Shown here piece by piece: positions 46,451-56,322 of a stretch of DNA of 64,000 bases. Made by a program: the position numbers and the translations under genes. The stretch comes from Bartonella florencae. Lineage in GTDB: Bacteria > Pseudomonadota > Alphaproteobacteria > Rhizobiales > Rhizobiaceae. The notes beneath the pieces were generated by a model. That model was not told the DNA's origin. It saw nothing but the letters and a program-made list of their open reading frames with translations, and searched no databases. Within the stretch, counting starts at the first letter, position 1. Every line of letters begins with the position of its first letter. Location: assembly GCF_000312525.1 (NCBI RefSeq), contig NZ_HE997452.1, positions 166,519 to 230,518 of the forward strand, written 5' to 3'.

Positions 46451-47214
46451 AAGAGCCTCCTCATCACTTTTTGCCCTCTCTTAAGCAGAAGAGAAAAAAA
46501 GTGAAAACAAATTTTACTCTACCCATCTCCCTGAAAATATTTATTTTTTAATTATCACAAAAATTATAACGAAATGAACAAAGGTAGATTTCTTAAAACA
46601 ATTAGTATCTACAATTAAATAAAATAGGGGTATAAAATATCATTGTTGTATGACCATTATGTAAAATGGAAGCAGAAATTAGAAAAACTTTTAACCCACG
46701 CCCGTATACACTAAACTTACTGTTTTATCCTTGAATCTTTAACAATGAATAGGAAGATATACAACAATTGATTTTATAAGATGAAAATAAAAATCATGAT
46801 GAGATTCGCCGTATCATTATAGATGAAAAAGCTCTATTACCTATCTGTTCTTCTTTTTTCTCAATCCTTGAAAATAAGAAAAGATCAATTAAACGGTTTA
46901 CTGTCACGAATTTTATAGAGAGAGATAATAGTAAAATACTGCTTTGTATCCTTACCCAAGACAGAAAATTTCCCTTGAAAAGAGCTATAAAATTGTTCTT
47001 ACTGTTTCTTCTCTCTGGGTGATACTCTTAATGCTTGAAGTTATCCATAGAGAACAACAAAACAGCATCCTAAAACATAGATTCCTTTTCTCTTTTGGAA
47101 ATTTCAAGAACGCAAAAACATTAATCCTTACAAAAATTGTGATGTAATAAAAAATCTAATAAAAATAATCTTATTAGCATACTCTTTCCCATAATGAATC
47201 CTCGTGCATATTCA
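46451..47214. other. 764-bp gap with decayed coding fragments, argB / dnaJ
   Basis: No intact gene is recognised. Open stretches occur on the plus strand: one of about 80 codons from about 46783 to 47023 without a normal start, a 31-codon frame with a signal-like beginning (M-K-K-L-Y-Y-L-S-V-L-L), and a 67-codon frame at 46944-47147. They overlap in different frames, with no ribosome sites. I read this as a decayed gene or genes of unknown identity. Confidence 0.4.
47150..47178 (-). terminator. Weak AT-rich terminator after dnaJ
   Basis: CTAATAA (47156-47162) pairs with TTATTAG (47171-47177); on the minus strand a run of T follows. The stem is A-T rich, so termination may be inefficient. It lies 37 bases after the dnaJ stop. 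Confidence 0.45.
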
Positions 47215-48363
47215 CTAATTTTTTCTCGAAATATTTTCAAAAAAATCTTTCATACGTGAAAAGAAACCATGGGACTGTGGTGAATTCTCATGATTTGAAA
47301 GCGTTTCAAATTTTTGCAATAATTCGCGTTGCTCTTGTGTTAATTTCTGCGGTGTTTCAATCGTGATATGAATATAAAGATCACCCCTTTCTTGCTGACG
47401 ACGCAACATGGGCATGCCTTTTCCCTTAAGGCGAAACTGACGTCCATTTTGTGTACCTTCTGGAACCTTCACACGTGCTTTGACACCATCAAGGTCAGAA
47501 ACCTCAAACTCGCCTCCTAAAGCAGCTGTTACCATAGAAATAGGAACACGACAGTGAATATCTGCCCCTTCTCGCTGAAAAAACTCATGCGGTTTAATGG
47601 AAAGAAAAATATAAAGATCACCGCTAGGGCCACCACGAATACCCGCATCTCCTTCACCAGAAAGGCGAATACGCGTACCATCTTCAATACCAGCTGGAAT
47701 GTTCACACTCAATGAACGTTTCTTTTCCACCCTTCTCGTTCCTTGGCATTTAGGGCATGGATTGGTAATGGTTTCACCGCGTCCATGACATGTAGGACAT
47801 GTGCGCTCGATAGAAAAGAAGCCTTGGGCAGCACGTACACGACCAGCTCCATGACAAGTTCCACAGACTTGTGGTTGAGAACCCTTTTTCGCACCTGATC
47901 CTTCACAAGCATCACAAGTAACAGAACTTGGAATATTAATCTGTGCAGTTTTTCCTGAAAATGCCTCCTCCAAAGTCACTTCCATGTTATAACTCAAATC
48001 AGCACCACGTTCGCGCCCATCACTACGCTTACGCTGCATTCCTCCCATAATTTCACCAAAAAAATCTTCGAAAATATCAGCAAATCCACCACCTGCAGCA
48101 AAACCTCCAAAGGGATTCGCTCCTGCATGGTCATTATTTTCAAAGGCAGCATGACCAAAGCGGTCATATGCAGCACGCTTTTGAGGATCTTTGAGAACTT
48201 CATAAGCCTCGCCAATTTCCTTGAACTTTCGCTCTGCCTCTTTATCTCCTGCGTTGCGATCAGGATGATATTGCATTGCCAACTTACGAAAAGCAGACTT
48301 TAGCTTTTTATCATCACATTCGCGCGTTACGCCAAGAATTTCATAATAATCAACCTTCATCAT
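47215..48363 (-). CDS. dnaJ: Chaperone protein DnaJ
   Basis: DnaJ delivers unfolded proteins to DnaK and stimulates its ATPase. The 382-residue protein has the J-domain with Y-H-P-D-R-N (the H-P-D loop near 33-35), a Gly/Phe-rich linker, four zinc-binding C-x-x-C-x-G-x-G repeats (about 145-215, e.g. C-D-A-C-E-G-S-G and C-P-T-C-H-G-R-G), and a C-terminal substrate domain. The protein begins M-M; either ATG (48363 or 48360) may start it. It follows dnaK in the same orientation. Confidence 0.97.
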   Translation of the reverse strand: MMKVDYYEILGVTRECDDKKLKSAFRKLAMQYHPDRNAGDKEAERKFKEIGEAYEVLKDPQKRAAYDRFGHAAFENNDHAGANPFGGFAAGGGFADIFEDFFGEIMGGMQRKRSDGRERGADLSYNMEVTLEEAFSGKTAQINIPSSVTCDACEGSGAKKGSQPQVCGTCHGAGRVRAAQGFFSIERTCPTCHGRGETITNPCPKCQGTRRVEKKRSLSVNIPAGIEDGTRIRLSGEGDAGIRGGPSGDLYIFLSIKPHEFFQREGADIHCRVPISMVTAALGGEFEVSDLDGVKARVKVPEGTQNGRQFRLKGKGMPMLRRQQERGDLYIHITIETPQKLTQEQRELLQKFETLSNHENSPQSHGFFSRMKDFFENISRKN

Positions 48364-48464
48364 GTATTCCTGATAATTTCTTTGTCATCCATCTTCATGG
48401 ATCATGATTTACTTTTAATTTATATTTTTAGAAAAAAAGTTGCAACTTATCTCAAATAACAAAG

Positions 48465-48490
48465 CCCAGCCTTAATCTTTAAAGGCTGGG
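48465..48490 (-). terminator. Hairpin between dnaK and dnaJ
   Basis: CCCAGCCTT (48490-48482 on the minus strand) pairs with AAGGCTGGG (48473-48465), a 9-bp perfect stem, followed by the imperfect T-rich CTTTGTTATTT. It probably ends most dnaK transcripts, letting some read-through reach dnaJ. Confidence 0.65.
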
Positions 48491-48520
48491 TTTATTCATC
48501 AATCAACACATTTGCTTACA

Positions 48521-50413
48521 TTATTTCTTTTTATCATTAATTTCTTCAAAATCAGCATCAACAACATCATCATCCTTTGTATCTGTTTCAGTGTTTTCTG
48601 TTGCTGCTTGTGAAGCTTCATACATCGCTTGTCCAAGCTTCATACTAACTTCTGCTAATTTCTGCATCTTTGTTGTTACTTCTTCAGTATCGGTACCATC
48701 AAGTGCAGTCTTCAAATCAGATATTGCTGTTTCAATCTGTTCCTTTTCTTCAGAAGAAACCTTATCGCCATACTCTTTCAGCGATTTCTCAGTTGAATGC
48801 ATAAGAGCTTCCGCTTGATTTCTCGCTTCAACACCTTCACGACGCTTTTTATCCTCGGCCGCATGCTCTTCTGCGTCTTTTACCATTTTTTCAATGTCAG
48901 CATCACTTAAACCACCTGATGCTTGAATACGTATCTGATGCTCTTTGCCCGTTCCTTTATCCTTGGCAGAAACATTGACAATACCATTTGCATCAATATC
49001 AAAAGTAACCTCAATCTGAGGCATACCACGCGGAGCTGGTGGAATACCAACAAGATCAAACTGAGCTAATAATTTGTTATCACTAGCCATTTCGCGTTCA
49101 CCTTGGAATACACGAATAGTCACAGCATTTTGATTATCATCAGCCGTTGAAAAAACTTGCGATTTTTTCGTTGGAATAGTGGTATTGCGTTCAATAAGAC
49201 GTGTAAAGACTCCCCCCAATGTTTCAATACCTAAAGATAAAGGTGTCACATCCAACAGCAATACATCTTTTACATCACCTTGCAATACCCCCCCTTGAAT
49301 GGCAGCGCCCATAGCAACAACTTCATCAGGATTAACACCTTTGTGTGGATCTTTGCCAAAGAAGCTTTGAACAACTTCTTGAATCTTGGGCATACGTGTC
49401 ATACCACCCACTAAAACAACTTCGTCAATCTCACCAGCTTTTAGTCCTGCATCTTTCAATGCGGCTTTACAAGGTTCGATAGTCCGTTGAACCAAATCAT
49501 CAACGAGAGATTCAAATTTTGCCCGCGTTAGTTTCATCGTTAGGTGTTTTGGACCAGATTGATCAGCAGTAATAAATGGCAAATTAATTTCCGTTTGTTG
49601 TGAGGAAGAAAGCTCAATCTTTGCTTTTTCTGCCGCTTCTTTTAAGCGTTGCAATGCGAGCTTATCATTCTTTAGATCAATCCCTTGTTCTTTCTTGAAT
49701 TCATCGGCAAAATAACCGACCAAGCGCATATCAAAATCTTCACCACCTAAAAACGTATCTCCATTGGTTGATTTCACTTCAAAAACGCCATCTCCAATTT
49801 CAAGGACAGAAATATCAAATGTACCACCACCAAGATCATAAACAGCAATGGTTTTTCCATCTTTTTTATCCAAACCATACGCTAAAGCTGCAGCTGTCGG
49901 CTCATTGATAATCCGTAAAACCTCTAATCCAGCAATTTTACCTGCATCTTTGGTAGCTTGGCGCTGTGCATCATTGAAATAAGCAGGAACCGTAATAACC
50001 GCTTGCTCAACTTTTTCACCAAGATAAGACTCGGCCGTTTCTTTCATCTTTTGCAAAATCATAGCGGAAATTTGTGACGGAGAATATTTCTTACCCGCTT
50101 CTTCAACCCATGCATCACCATTGTCACCTTTAACAATTTTATAAGGCACAAGCGCTTTATCTTTTTCAACCATGGGATCATCAAAACGGCGCCCAATTAA
50201 ACGCTTAACCGCAAAAACCGTTCCTTCAGGGTTTGTTACCGCTTGCCGTTTAGCAGGTTGCCCAATAAGCCGCTCTCCACCATCCGTAAAAGCAACAACC
50301 GAAGGTGTTGTCCGCGCTCCTTCTGAATTTTCAATGACCTTTGCGTTTTTGCCATCCATAACAGCAACACAAGAGTTCGTTGTCCCTAAATCAATACCAA
50401 TTACTTTTGCCAT
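48521..50413 (-). CDS. dnaK: Chaperone protein DnaK (Hsp70)
   Basis: The 630-residue Hsp70 has the actin-like ATPase domain ([12 protein letters not shown] near the start, [13 protein letters not shown] and [10 protein letters not shown]), a substrate domain from about 395 ([14 protein letters not shown]), and a C-terminal lid. The C-terminus is acidic ([11 protein letters not shown]) as usual. An RpoH-like promoter lies upstream at 50557-50585. GrpE and HrcA are encoded elsewhere in the window. Confidence 0.98.
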   Translation of the reverse strand: MAKVIGIDLGTTNSCVAVMDGKNAKVIENSEGARTTPSVVAFTDGGERLIGQPAKRQAVTNPEGTVFAVKRLIGRRFDDPMVEKDKALVPYKIVKGDNGDAWVEEAGKKYSPSQISAMILQKMKETAESYLGEKVEQAVITVPAYFNDAQRQATKDAGKIAGLEVLRIINEPTAAALAYGLDKKDGKTIAVYDLGGGTFDISVLEIGDGVFEVKSTNGDTFLGGEDFDMRLVGYFADEFKKEQGIDLKNDKLALQRLKEAAEKAKIELSSSQQTEINLPFITADQSGPKHLTMKLTRAKFESLVDDLVQRTIEPCKAALKDAGLKAGEIDEVVLVGGMTRMPKIQEVVQSFFGKDPHKGVNPDEVVAMGAAIQGGVLQGDVKDVLLLDVTPLSLGIETLGGVFTRLIERNTTIPTKKSQVFSTADDNQNAVTIRVFQGEREMASDNKLLAQFDLVGIPPAPRGMPQIEVTFDIDANGIVNVSAKDKGTGKEHQIRIQASGGLSDADIEKMVKDAEEHAAEDKKRREGVEARNQAEALMHSTEKSLKEYGDKVSSEEKEQIETAISDLKTALDGTDTEEVTTKMQKLAEVSMKLGQAMYEASQAATENTETDTKDDDVVDADFEEINDKKK

Positions 50414-50556
50414 ATTATATTCTCCATTTCAGCAAGCTACCTCAACCTTCATCAAGCATTTCTATAAGACAGCTCCTCATAACACTCAAAGCCTGCACCT
50501 CACTTCAAGTTACACAAACAATAAACTGCAAGTCGCAACAAGCCTTTCTGTCTCGT

Positions 50557-50585
50557 ATATAAGAACAGGCTCTTATCGCTACAAG
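50557..50585 (-). promoter_or_regulatory. RpoH-like promoter of dnaK
   Basis: On the minus strand CTTGTA (50585-50580), a 17-base spacer and TTATAT (50562-50557). The three bases before CTTG are CTC, as at hsp20. It also fits a sigma-70 promoter (TTGTAG-N17-TATATA), so it may be dual. It starts about 145 bases before the ATG. Confidence 0.5.
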
Positions 50586-50765
50586 AGAGACATAAGAGAA
50601 ACATTCTTAAAATAAAAATTTTCTTTTAAAATAGGCATTCTATTAACACGCAAACGCCCTTTTACTGATAAGACAGCATCATAGCATGTCTTTATTTACG
50701 ATGTTCACAAACATATCAACCTATAAAATTGGAAAAATAAAAATTGCATCTTTTTCCTTAATCTC

Positions 50766-51112
50766 TCATAGCAACATGAGATCATGATAGGGAATTCCAA
50801 TATCACTTAAAGGCAAATAACTTACACCACAAATATCACAATCTCTTTTAACCAAATATCTAGAATAACAATTTTTTACATGATCAATAAATGCGATGTT
50901 TTTTACACCCATCTCATCTATAGCGTTAAACATCATTTTTACACTGTCTGTGAAAATATCATCTGTCAATTTACTCTTACACAGCTCTGCTTTTGAGAGC
51001 TACGCTTTGAATAAGCCTAATCTCACTTTATTCTTCGGCAGATTAAATCCGCGAATAGAGCGAAAAATATCCTTTTGCCTTTAAATGCACCATTAAAGTC
51101 TAAAAGGTCCAT
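50766..51112 (-). pseudogene. Possible decayed small gene
   Basis: A 29-codon frame at 51112-51023 starts with ATG behind a good GGAGTGGAGGT-type site (M-D-L-L-D-F-N-G-A-F-K). A second frame at 50969-50766 reads 67 codons from a TTG and contains a C-D-I-C-G motif and the ordered string K-N-I-A-F-I-D-H-V-K. They are in different frames, separated by stop codons. One disrupted gene would explain both. I do not recognise the family. Confidence 0.3.
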
Positions 51113-51229
51113 ACCTCCACTCCTTGATTCATATAACTCTAGCAATTCTTTCTTTTATTTTGAATAAAAACTCTGCTAAAAATGAAAGAAAGCATTCACA
51201 AGTGAATCTAAATAAAGGAGGGTAAAACA

Positions 51230-51784
51230 ATGATCGTATTATTTATGGAGAAAACAAAAAAGCTCGTATCCCAATATAAAACTTACACACACTATCCATT
51301 CAAAAAAGTTATCACAAATATCGTGTGGGCTTTTCTTTTTGCTTGTATAGCCCACCCTGCAACCGCCCAACAATATAAGGTTGGAGACATAGAAATCCTT
51401 CACCCTTGGACGCGTGAAACACCTAGAGGTATAAAAGTTGGTAGCGGTTATCTCTACATCATTAATCATGGTAATCTCCCAGATCGTTTGATGTCTGTTT
51501 CAACAAAAGGAGTAAAAACAACAGAAATCCATTCCATGGCAGTTGTTAACGATATTATGAAAATGGAAAAAATGCACCATGGTATTGAAATTCCAGGCAA
51601 TGGCGAAATAACCCTTAAACCTGGTGGTGATCATCTTATGTTCATGGGGCTTTCACAACCATTCAAACTAGGTGAAAAAATCAGTGCAAAATTGACGTTT
51701 GAGAAAGCAGGAACTGTTGACGTTGATTTCTCTGTAAATGCTATGGCAGGAAAATCACCTACCAAATCAATGCCTCATCACTAA
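51230..51784 (+). CDS. Periplasmic copper chaperone PCu(A)C family
   Basis: These proteins carry Cu(I) in the periplasm to cytochrome oxidase. The 184-residue protein has a long N-terminal region with a hydrophobic segment at about 30-44 ending A-T-A-Q. The mature domain starts near 48 with I-E-I-L-H-P-W-T-R-E-T-P. The copper ligands fit the H-x-M...H-x-M pattern: His101 and Met103 in E-I-H-S-M, then a Met-rich stretch at 110-115, then His135 and Met137 in G-G-D-H-L-M. AAGGAGGG precedes ATG 51230; an internal ATG at residue 6 would shorten the leader. Confidence 0.92.
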   Translation: MIVLFMEKTKKLVSQYKTYTHYPFKKVITNIVWAFLFACIAHPATAQQYKVGDIEILHPWTRETPRGIKVGSGYLYIINHGNLPDRLMSVSTKGVKTTEIHSMAVVNDIMKMEKMHHGIEIPGNGEITLKPGGDHLMFMGLSQPFKLGEKISAKLTFEKAGTVDVDFSVNAMAGKSPTKSMPHH

Positions 51785-51815
51785 GTTTTTTCATCTCTCT
51801 CCATCAAAAATAAAC

Positions 51816-51836
51816 AGCGTGGAAATTTTTCCACGC
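51816..51836. terminator. Bidirectional terminator between copper chaperone and kbp-like genes
   Basis: AGCGTGGAAA pairs with TTTCCACGCT across 51816-51836 with a one-base loop centre. T-rich sequence follows on both strands. The genes on either side are convergent. Confidence 0.75.
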
Positions 51837-51906
51837 TCCTTATTTTCATTTAACACTATAGAATAACAGACAGTAAAGAAATGAAAAACTTACTCTCTTT
51901 CTTCAT

Positions 51907-52362
51907 TTAAGCGTGATTAATCTCAGGAATACGCAAAACTTGTCCAAGATAAATTTTATCAGGAGATTTTAGCATTGGCTTATTGGCTTCAAAAATAAAT
52001 GTGTTTTTATCACCTTGCCCCTTTCCATAAATTTTTTCGGCAATCTTCCAAAGATTATCACCAGATTTAACCTCATAAAAGTGAGAAGCTTTTACAGGTG
52101 AAGTCTCTGTAACCTTTAATTGATCGATATCAACAGAAGAAATCCCTTGCGAATTACCAACAACCAAAAGAGCTTTTTCAAGCGTCTCTCTATCTGGAAC
52201 CACACCACTCAAAATAGCTTTACCATTTTCAACCTGAATATTCACTCTTTCTGTATCAAGTTGGAAATTCTCGAATGCAGCTTTAAAGTCCTTCTCTTCT
52301 GGCTCATGATTTCCAATACCAAGCTTTTCGCCAACCGTTTTAATAAAATTAAACAATCCCAT
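51907..52362 (-). CDS. kbp: BON-LysM protein, Kbp/YgaU-like
   Basis: The 151-residue protein starts M-G-L-F-N-F-I-K-T-V-G-E-K-L-G and ends with F-E-A-N-K-P-M-L-K-S-P-D-K-I-Y-L-G-Q-V-L-R-I-P, both very close to E. coli YgaU/Kbp, a cytosolic potassium-binding protein. An N-terminal BON domain covers about 25-85 and a LysM domain 98-148 (Y-E-V-K-S-G-D-N-L-W-K-I-A). There is no signal peptide. ATG 52362 is chosen because AAGGAGAG lies directly upstream; the frame is open 14 codons further. Confidence 0.88.
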   Translation of the reverse strand: MGLFNFIKTVGEKLGIGNHEPEEKDFKAAFENFQLDTERVNIQVENGKAILSGVVPDRETLEKALLVVGNSQGISSVDIDQLKVTETSPVKASHFYEVKSGDNLWKIAEKIYGKGQGDKNTFIFEANKPMLKSPDKIYLGQVLRIPEINHA

Positions 52363-52660
52363 TATGCTCTCCTTTTGTGCAGTGGAAACAATTTTTTTGC
52401 ACATATGTCACTACACTCTTTCCTTTGCTGTTAAAAACAGATAGGCGGTTTTTCTAAACTTCAACAATCAAAAATAAATTTGTTCAATTCTGAAACAAAA
52501 CAATACTAAATTTTGAGAAAAAACATCTTAATAAAAATTTTCTCTTAAATGAAGGGATCTTTACATGCACAAAAACATTATAAAATTACAAAGATAAGGT
52601 AAGATTTTACCGTAAAAATGAAAGGGGGTTTACTTTGCTACAATTTGTACCACATTTGTT

Positions 52661-52689
52661 TTGCAAAAAAAATGTGAACTCCCATATAA
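52661..52689 (+). promoter_or_regulatory. Candidate sigma-70 promoter of batR
   Basis: TTGCAA (52661-52666), a 17-base spacer and ATATAA (52684-52689). The predicted start of transcription is near 52696. An inverted repeat CACATTT/AAATGTG (52651-52657 and 52670-52676) overlaps the -35 region. Confidence 0.5.
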
Positions 52690-52703
52690 ATAGCGTGGAT
52701 AGT

Positions 52704-52718
52704 TTGCTATTATAGCAA
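52704..52718. promoter_or_regulatory. Perfect 15-bp palindrome in the batR 5' UTR
   Basis: TTGCTAT-T-ATAGCAA is a perfect 7-1-7 palindrome, 8 bases after the predicted transcription start and 20 bases before the batR ATG. It could be an operator (possibly self-control) or a leader element. Confidence 0.5.
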
Positions 52719-52737
52719 TAGAAAGGTCTAAGAAGCC

Positions 52738-53460
52738 ATGAAAGATACACCAACAATCACGCAAACCATTGTACTTGTTGATGATGATCGCAATATTTTG
52801 ACATCTTTATCTTTTGCGCTTGAGACAGAAGGCTATCGGGTTGAAAGCTATACAGACGGAGCATCTGCACTCAAAGGTTTAACACTCCATCCCCCACATT
52901 TAGCTATTTTCGATATTAAAATGCCCCGAATGGATGGAATGGAGCTTTTGCGTCGATTGCGTCAAAAATCTGATATTCCTGTTATTTTTCTCACTTCTAA
53001 AGATGATGAAATTGATGAACTGTTTGGTCTTAAAATGGGAGCTGACGATTTTATTACCAAACCTTTCTCTCAACGTCTTCTCATTGAGCGTGTCAAAGCT
53101 ATTTTGCGCCGTTCCAATGCGCGCAACCAACCGCTTGCAACAGGAACTTCTCCTACCTCTTCTCTTAAACGCGGAGATCTGGTGATGGATCAAGAACGTC
53201 ATACCTGTACATGGAAAGATAAACCTGTTATTTTAACGGTCACGGAATTTTTGATTCTACAGACCCTAGCACAAAGACCAGGAGTAGTAAAAAGTCGTGA
53301 TGCTTTGATGGATGCTGCTTATAGTGATCAAGTCTATGTAGATGACCGCACCATTGATAGTCACATTAAACGTCTGCGTAAAAAGTTTAAACAAGTGGAT
53401 GATGATTTTGCAATGATTGAAACACTGTACGGTGTAGGCTATCGTTTCCACGAGGTATAA
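52738..53460 (+). CDS. batR: Response regulator BatR (ChvI family)
   Basis: BatR is the 240-residue OmpR-type response regulator of the BatR/BatS system, the Bartonella counterpart of ChvI/ChvG and Brucella BvrR/BvrS. In published work it activates the VirB/D4 type IV secretion genes at host pH. The receiver has acidic residues at 15-17 (D-D-D), the phospho-acceptor Asp59 ([10 protein letters not shown]) and Lys108 (T-K-P-F). A winged-helix DNA-binding domain covers about 140-240 ([14 protein letters not shown]). It is followed by batS 39 bases later. Confidence 0.95.
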   Translation: MKDTPTITQTIVLVDDDRNILTSLSFALETEGYRVESYTDGASALKGLTLHPPHLAIFDIKMPRMDGMELLRRLRQKSDIPVIFLTSKDDEIDELFGLKMGADDFITKPFSQRLLIERVKAILRRSNARNQPLATGTSPTSSLKRGDLVMDQERHTCTWKDKPVILTVTEFLILQTLAQRPGVVKSRDALMDAAYSDQVYVDDRTIDSHIKRLRKKFKQVDDDFAMIETLYGVGYRFHEV

Positions 53461-53499
53461 AACTCTTTTGTCGCAAAAGTTTGAACAGCGATCAAATCG

Positions 53500-55287
53500 A
53501 TGACAAAAAATATTCAACTGGAAACTTTGCAAAAAACGACAAAAAAAAATGGTATTCTATCAACGCCGTTTCCTATGTCTGCTTATTTGCACCTTCGAGT
53601 ACAACGTCTTCTTAGACAATTGCTTTTTTCTAGTCTCACACGCCGCATTGTCATATTAAATATTGCTGCTCTTGCTGTTCTGGTTACAGGTATTTTATAC
53701 CTTAATCAATTCCGTGATGGTCTCATTGAAACGAAAATTAAAAGTTTATCCATCCAAGGAAAAATTATCGCTGGAGCCATTGCCGCTTCTGCAACGGTAG
53801 ATACCAATTCTATCCTTATTGATCCACAAAAACTTTTAGAATTACACGCTGGTGAAAGCGTTACTCCTGCACCTCAATCAACCGATTCTTGGGATTTTCC
53901 CATTAACCCTGAACAAGTCGCCCCCCTTTTACGACGCCTCATCACACCAAAAACAACGAGAGCACGTATCTATGATCGTGATGCGACTTTACTTCTTGAT
54001 TCGCGTGTTCTTTATTCTGGTGGTGAAGTTTTTAGCTATGACTTACCTCCACTTAAAACAGAACAAAACATGTGGGAACGCTTTTCCTCATGGTTTTCAC
54101 GCACATTTTATGGTGATAATATTGCTCTTGGTAGAGAACAGGTAAAAAACAATGATATTGCTTACCCAGAAGTGTATCAAGCATTAAACGGATCTCTTGC
54201 TACTAATAAACGACGTAACAGACAAGGTCAACTCATCGTTTCCGTTGCCGTTCCTGTTCAACGCTATCGTGCAGTGGTCGGAGCACTTCTTCTTTCAACA
54301 ACGGGTTCAGATATTGATAATATTGTAAAAGGCGAAAGATTGGTTATTGTTAAAGTCTTTATTGTGGTAGGAAGTGTGCTTTTGGTCCTTTCTCTCTTTT
54401 TAGCTCATACGATTGCACATCCCTTAAGCAAATTATCTGCCTCTGCTAATCGTGTGCGCAATGGCAATAATAAGCGCGTGGAAATTCCTGATTTTTCAAT
54501 GCGTGAAGATGAAATTGGCCATCTTTCAACCTCTATTCGTGATATGACAAATGCCCTTTATATGCGTATTGAAGCCATTGAACGCTTTGCCGCTGATGTA
54601 AGTCATGAATTAAAAAATCCCCTCACCTCTCTACGCAGTGCCGTTGAAACACTTCCCTTAGCTAAAAATGAAGAAGCACGAGAACAATTGTTTGAAATTA
54701 TTCAGCATGATGTGCGTCGTCTTGATCGTTTGATTTCCGATATTTCTGATGCTTCACGGCTGGATGCAGAACTTGCGCGTGAAACTGCACAGATCGTTGA
54801 TATGAAACTGCTTTTGGAAAGCCTTGTTCATGCTGTTCAAGAAGTGTACCGTAATAGGCAAACTATTGATATAAGCCTTAATATTGTTCCGCGCCCTCAT
54901 GGAAAAGCCTATCTCGTATTGGGACATGAACTTCGTTTGGGACAAGTTATGTCTAATCTTATTGAAAACGCACGTTCCTTTATTCCCCATGAGAGCGGTG
55001 AAATTTGTATAACTATGAAAAGTCATGCTTCAACTCTTATTTTAACTATTGAAGATAATGGACCTGGTATTCGCTCAGAAAATATTGAACACATTTTTGA
55101 ACGTTTTTATACTGATCGACCAAATGAAGATAGTTTTGGTCAAAATTCAGGCCTCGGCCTTTCTATTAGTCGGCAAATCATTGAAGCTCATAATGGGACA
55201 ATTAAAGCTGAAAATATTGTTGATCCAGAACTTGGAAATCGTAAAATGGGCGCACGTTTTATTATTATGCTTCCCCTCGTTAAATAA
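53500..55287 (+). CDS. batS: Sensor histidine kinase BatS (ChvG family)
   Basis: The 595-residue inner-membrane kinase has membrane segments at about 50-68 and 285-305 enclosing a large periplasmic sensing domain. A HAMP segment follows (about 305-360). The phospho-acceptor is His369 in S-H-E-L-K-N-P-L-T-S-L. The ATP domain has N-L-I-E-N-A-R-S-F and E-D-N-G-P-G-I, with G-L-G-L-S-I-S in the lid. It phosphorylates BatR. It is followed by hprK, 22 bases downstream. Confidence 0.95.
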   Translation: MTKNIQLETLQKTTKKNGILSTPFPMSAYLHLRVQRLLRQLLFSSLTRRIVILNIAALAVLVTGILYLNQFRDGLIETKIKSLSIQGKIIAGAIAASATVDTNSILIDPQKLLELHAGESVTPAPQSTDSWDFPINPEQVAPLLRRLITPKTTRARIYDRDATLLLDSRVLYSGGEVFSYDLPPLKTEQNMWERFSSWFSRTFYGDNIALGREQVKNNDIAYPEVYQALNGSLATNKRRNRQGQLIVSVAVPVQRYRAVVGALLLSTTGSDIDNIVKGERLVIVKVFIVVGSVLLVLSLFLAHTIAHPLSKLSASANRVRNGNNKRVEIPDFSMREDEIGHLSTSIRDMTNALYMRIEAIERFAADVSHELKNPLTSLRSAVETLPLAKNEEAREQLFEIIQHDVRRLDRLISDISDASRLDAELARETAQIVDMKLLLESLVHAVQEVYRNRQTIDISLNIVPRPHGKAYLVLGHELRLGQVMSNLIENARSFIPHESGEICITMKSHASTLILTIEDNGPGIRSENIEHIFERFYTDRPNEDSFGQNSGLGLSISRQIIEAHNGTIKAENIVDPELGNRKMGARFIIMLPLVK

Positions 55288-55309
55288 ATTTTTATCCAGA
55301 GCAAAAAGC

Positions 55310-55774
55310 ATGACAAAAAAAAATGAAATACTCCATGCAAATTGTCTTCAACTGGGAGGGAAAGGTCTGTTAATTATAGGTCCGTCGGGATCAGGAAAAT
55401 CAACCCTTACTCTCTCGCTGCTTGAGCGTGCTGAATGGTCAAAACGCGAAGCAAAACTTATCAGTGATGATTATACAACGCTCCGCGCAGAAAATGGAAA
55501 ACTTCACGGATATACTCCAGAAGGTTTGCAGGGCGGTATTGAGATTCGCGGTGCTGGCCTTTATATGATAGAGTTTGAAAAACAAACGATTATTGATTGC
55601 GTTATTCTTCTTGGCCCTGAATATGAACGTTTTTCCACAAATCAAACTTTTCAATTTGCAGATCTACACATTCCTCTTTTAAAGCTCCCAAGCCTTCATG
55701 AAGCTGATTGTACAGCTATTTGTCAGGCTATTGAAGCATTCTTTTTTAGAAAAATATGGCGTAAATCGGTCTAA
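55310..55774 (+). CDS. hprK: HPr kinase/phosphorylase, short form
   Basis: This enzyme modifies a serine of HPr. At 154 residues only the C-terminal kinase domain is present; the N-terminal half of the Firmicutes enzyme is absent, as is usual in alphaproteobacteria. The P-loop G-P-S-G-S-G-K-S is at 24-31. The I-S-D-D-Y-T segment and the G-G-I-E-I-R-G-A-G-L signature follow. The frame is open 87 codons into batS but that part is out of frame with the family; ATG 55310 is the right start. Confidence 0.92.
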   Translation: MTKKNEILHANCLQLGGKGLLIIGPSGSGKSTLTLSLLERAEWSKREAKLISDDYTTLRAENGKLHGYTPEGLQGGIEIRGAGLYMIEFEKQTIIDCVILLGPEYERFSTNQTFQFADLHIPLLKLPSLHEADCTAICQAIEAFFFRKIWRKSV

Positions 55775-55907
55775 TTTTCTTTCAAATATAAAAAAATCTT
55801 CATTTTTGCCTTTTTTTTGTAAATTTTTCTTGGCAGCAGAATAAAGCTTTGTAAAATACGGTCTCCACCAATACGGTTGGATTTTTAGTGGACAGGAGTT
55901 TGTGTAA

Positions 55908-56297
55908 ATGATTGGACTCGTGCTTGTAACGCACGGTGAGCTGGCTGTTGAATTTCTACATGCGGTGGAACATGTTGTTGGAACACAAGAAAAATTCGCA
56001 ACAATATGTGTCTACCCTGATGATGACATAGATCAGCGCCGAGGTGATATTATCGCTGCCGTTTCCTCTACAGATACAGACCATGGCGTCATTATATTAA
56101 CAGATGTATTCGGTGGAACACCTTCAAATATGGCTATTCCTGCTATTGAAAAAGGACGTGTTGAAATGATTTCAGGTGTTAATTTGCCTATGCTTATTAA
56201 GCTCATTTCTATTCGACAATGTCCTGATATTTCATTATCAGAAGCTTTAAAAATAGCACAAGAAGCAGGACGGAAATATATTAATGTACCAGTATAA
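55908..56297 (+). CDS. PTS EIIA component, mannose family
   Basis: The 129-residue protein has the phospho-acceptor His9 in V-L-V-T-H-G-E-L and the family block D-V-F-G-G-T-P-S-N-M-A. It would take phosphate from HPr. No sugar permease (EIIBC) is nearby, so it serves regulation in a minimal PTS. A possible leader hairpin (TCCAC 55864-55868 with GTGGA 55888-55892) lies just upstream of the AGGAG site and could limit translation. Confidence 0.93.
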   Translation: MIGLVLVTHGELAVEFLHAVEHVVGTQEKFATICVYPDDDIDQRRGDIIAAVSSTDTDHGVIILTDVFGGTPSNMAIPAIEKGRVEMISGVNLPMLIKLISIRQCPDISLSEALKIAQEAGRKYINVPV

Positions 56298-56322
56298 TTT
56301 TATAGCGGATAATTAACAACTA

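Larger units (their letters stand above)
50414..51229. other. 816-bp gap, dnaK / copper chaperone gene
   Basis: The left part holds the dnaK promoter. The middle holds a possible decayed small gene on the minus strand (separate entry). The right 100 bases hold the upstream region of the copper chaperone gene. No intact known gene or RNA is seen. Confidence 0.5.
52363..52737. other. Regulatory gap, kbp-like gene / batR (divergent)
   Basis: No coding frame. The right half carries a promoter and two inverted repeats for batR (see next entries). The left half is AT-rich with only weak inverted repeats, such as GAGAAAA/TTTTCTC. Confidence 0.55.

Noticed and set aside
50503-50509. CTTGAAG on the minus strand upstream of dnaK as a heat-shock -35 box
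   Set aside because: No -10 box lies at the 17-base spacing used by the other three promoters; the site at 50585-50557 fits better.
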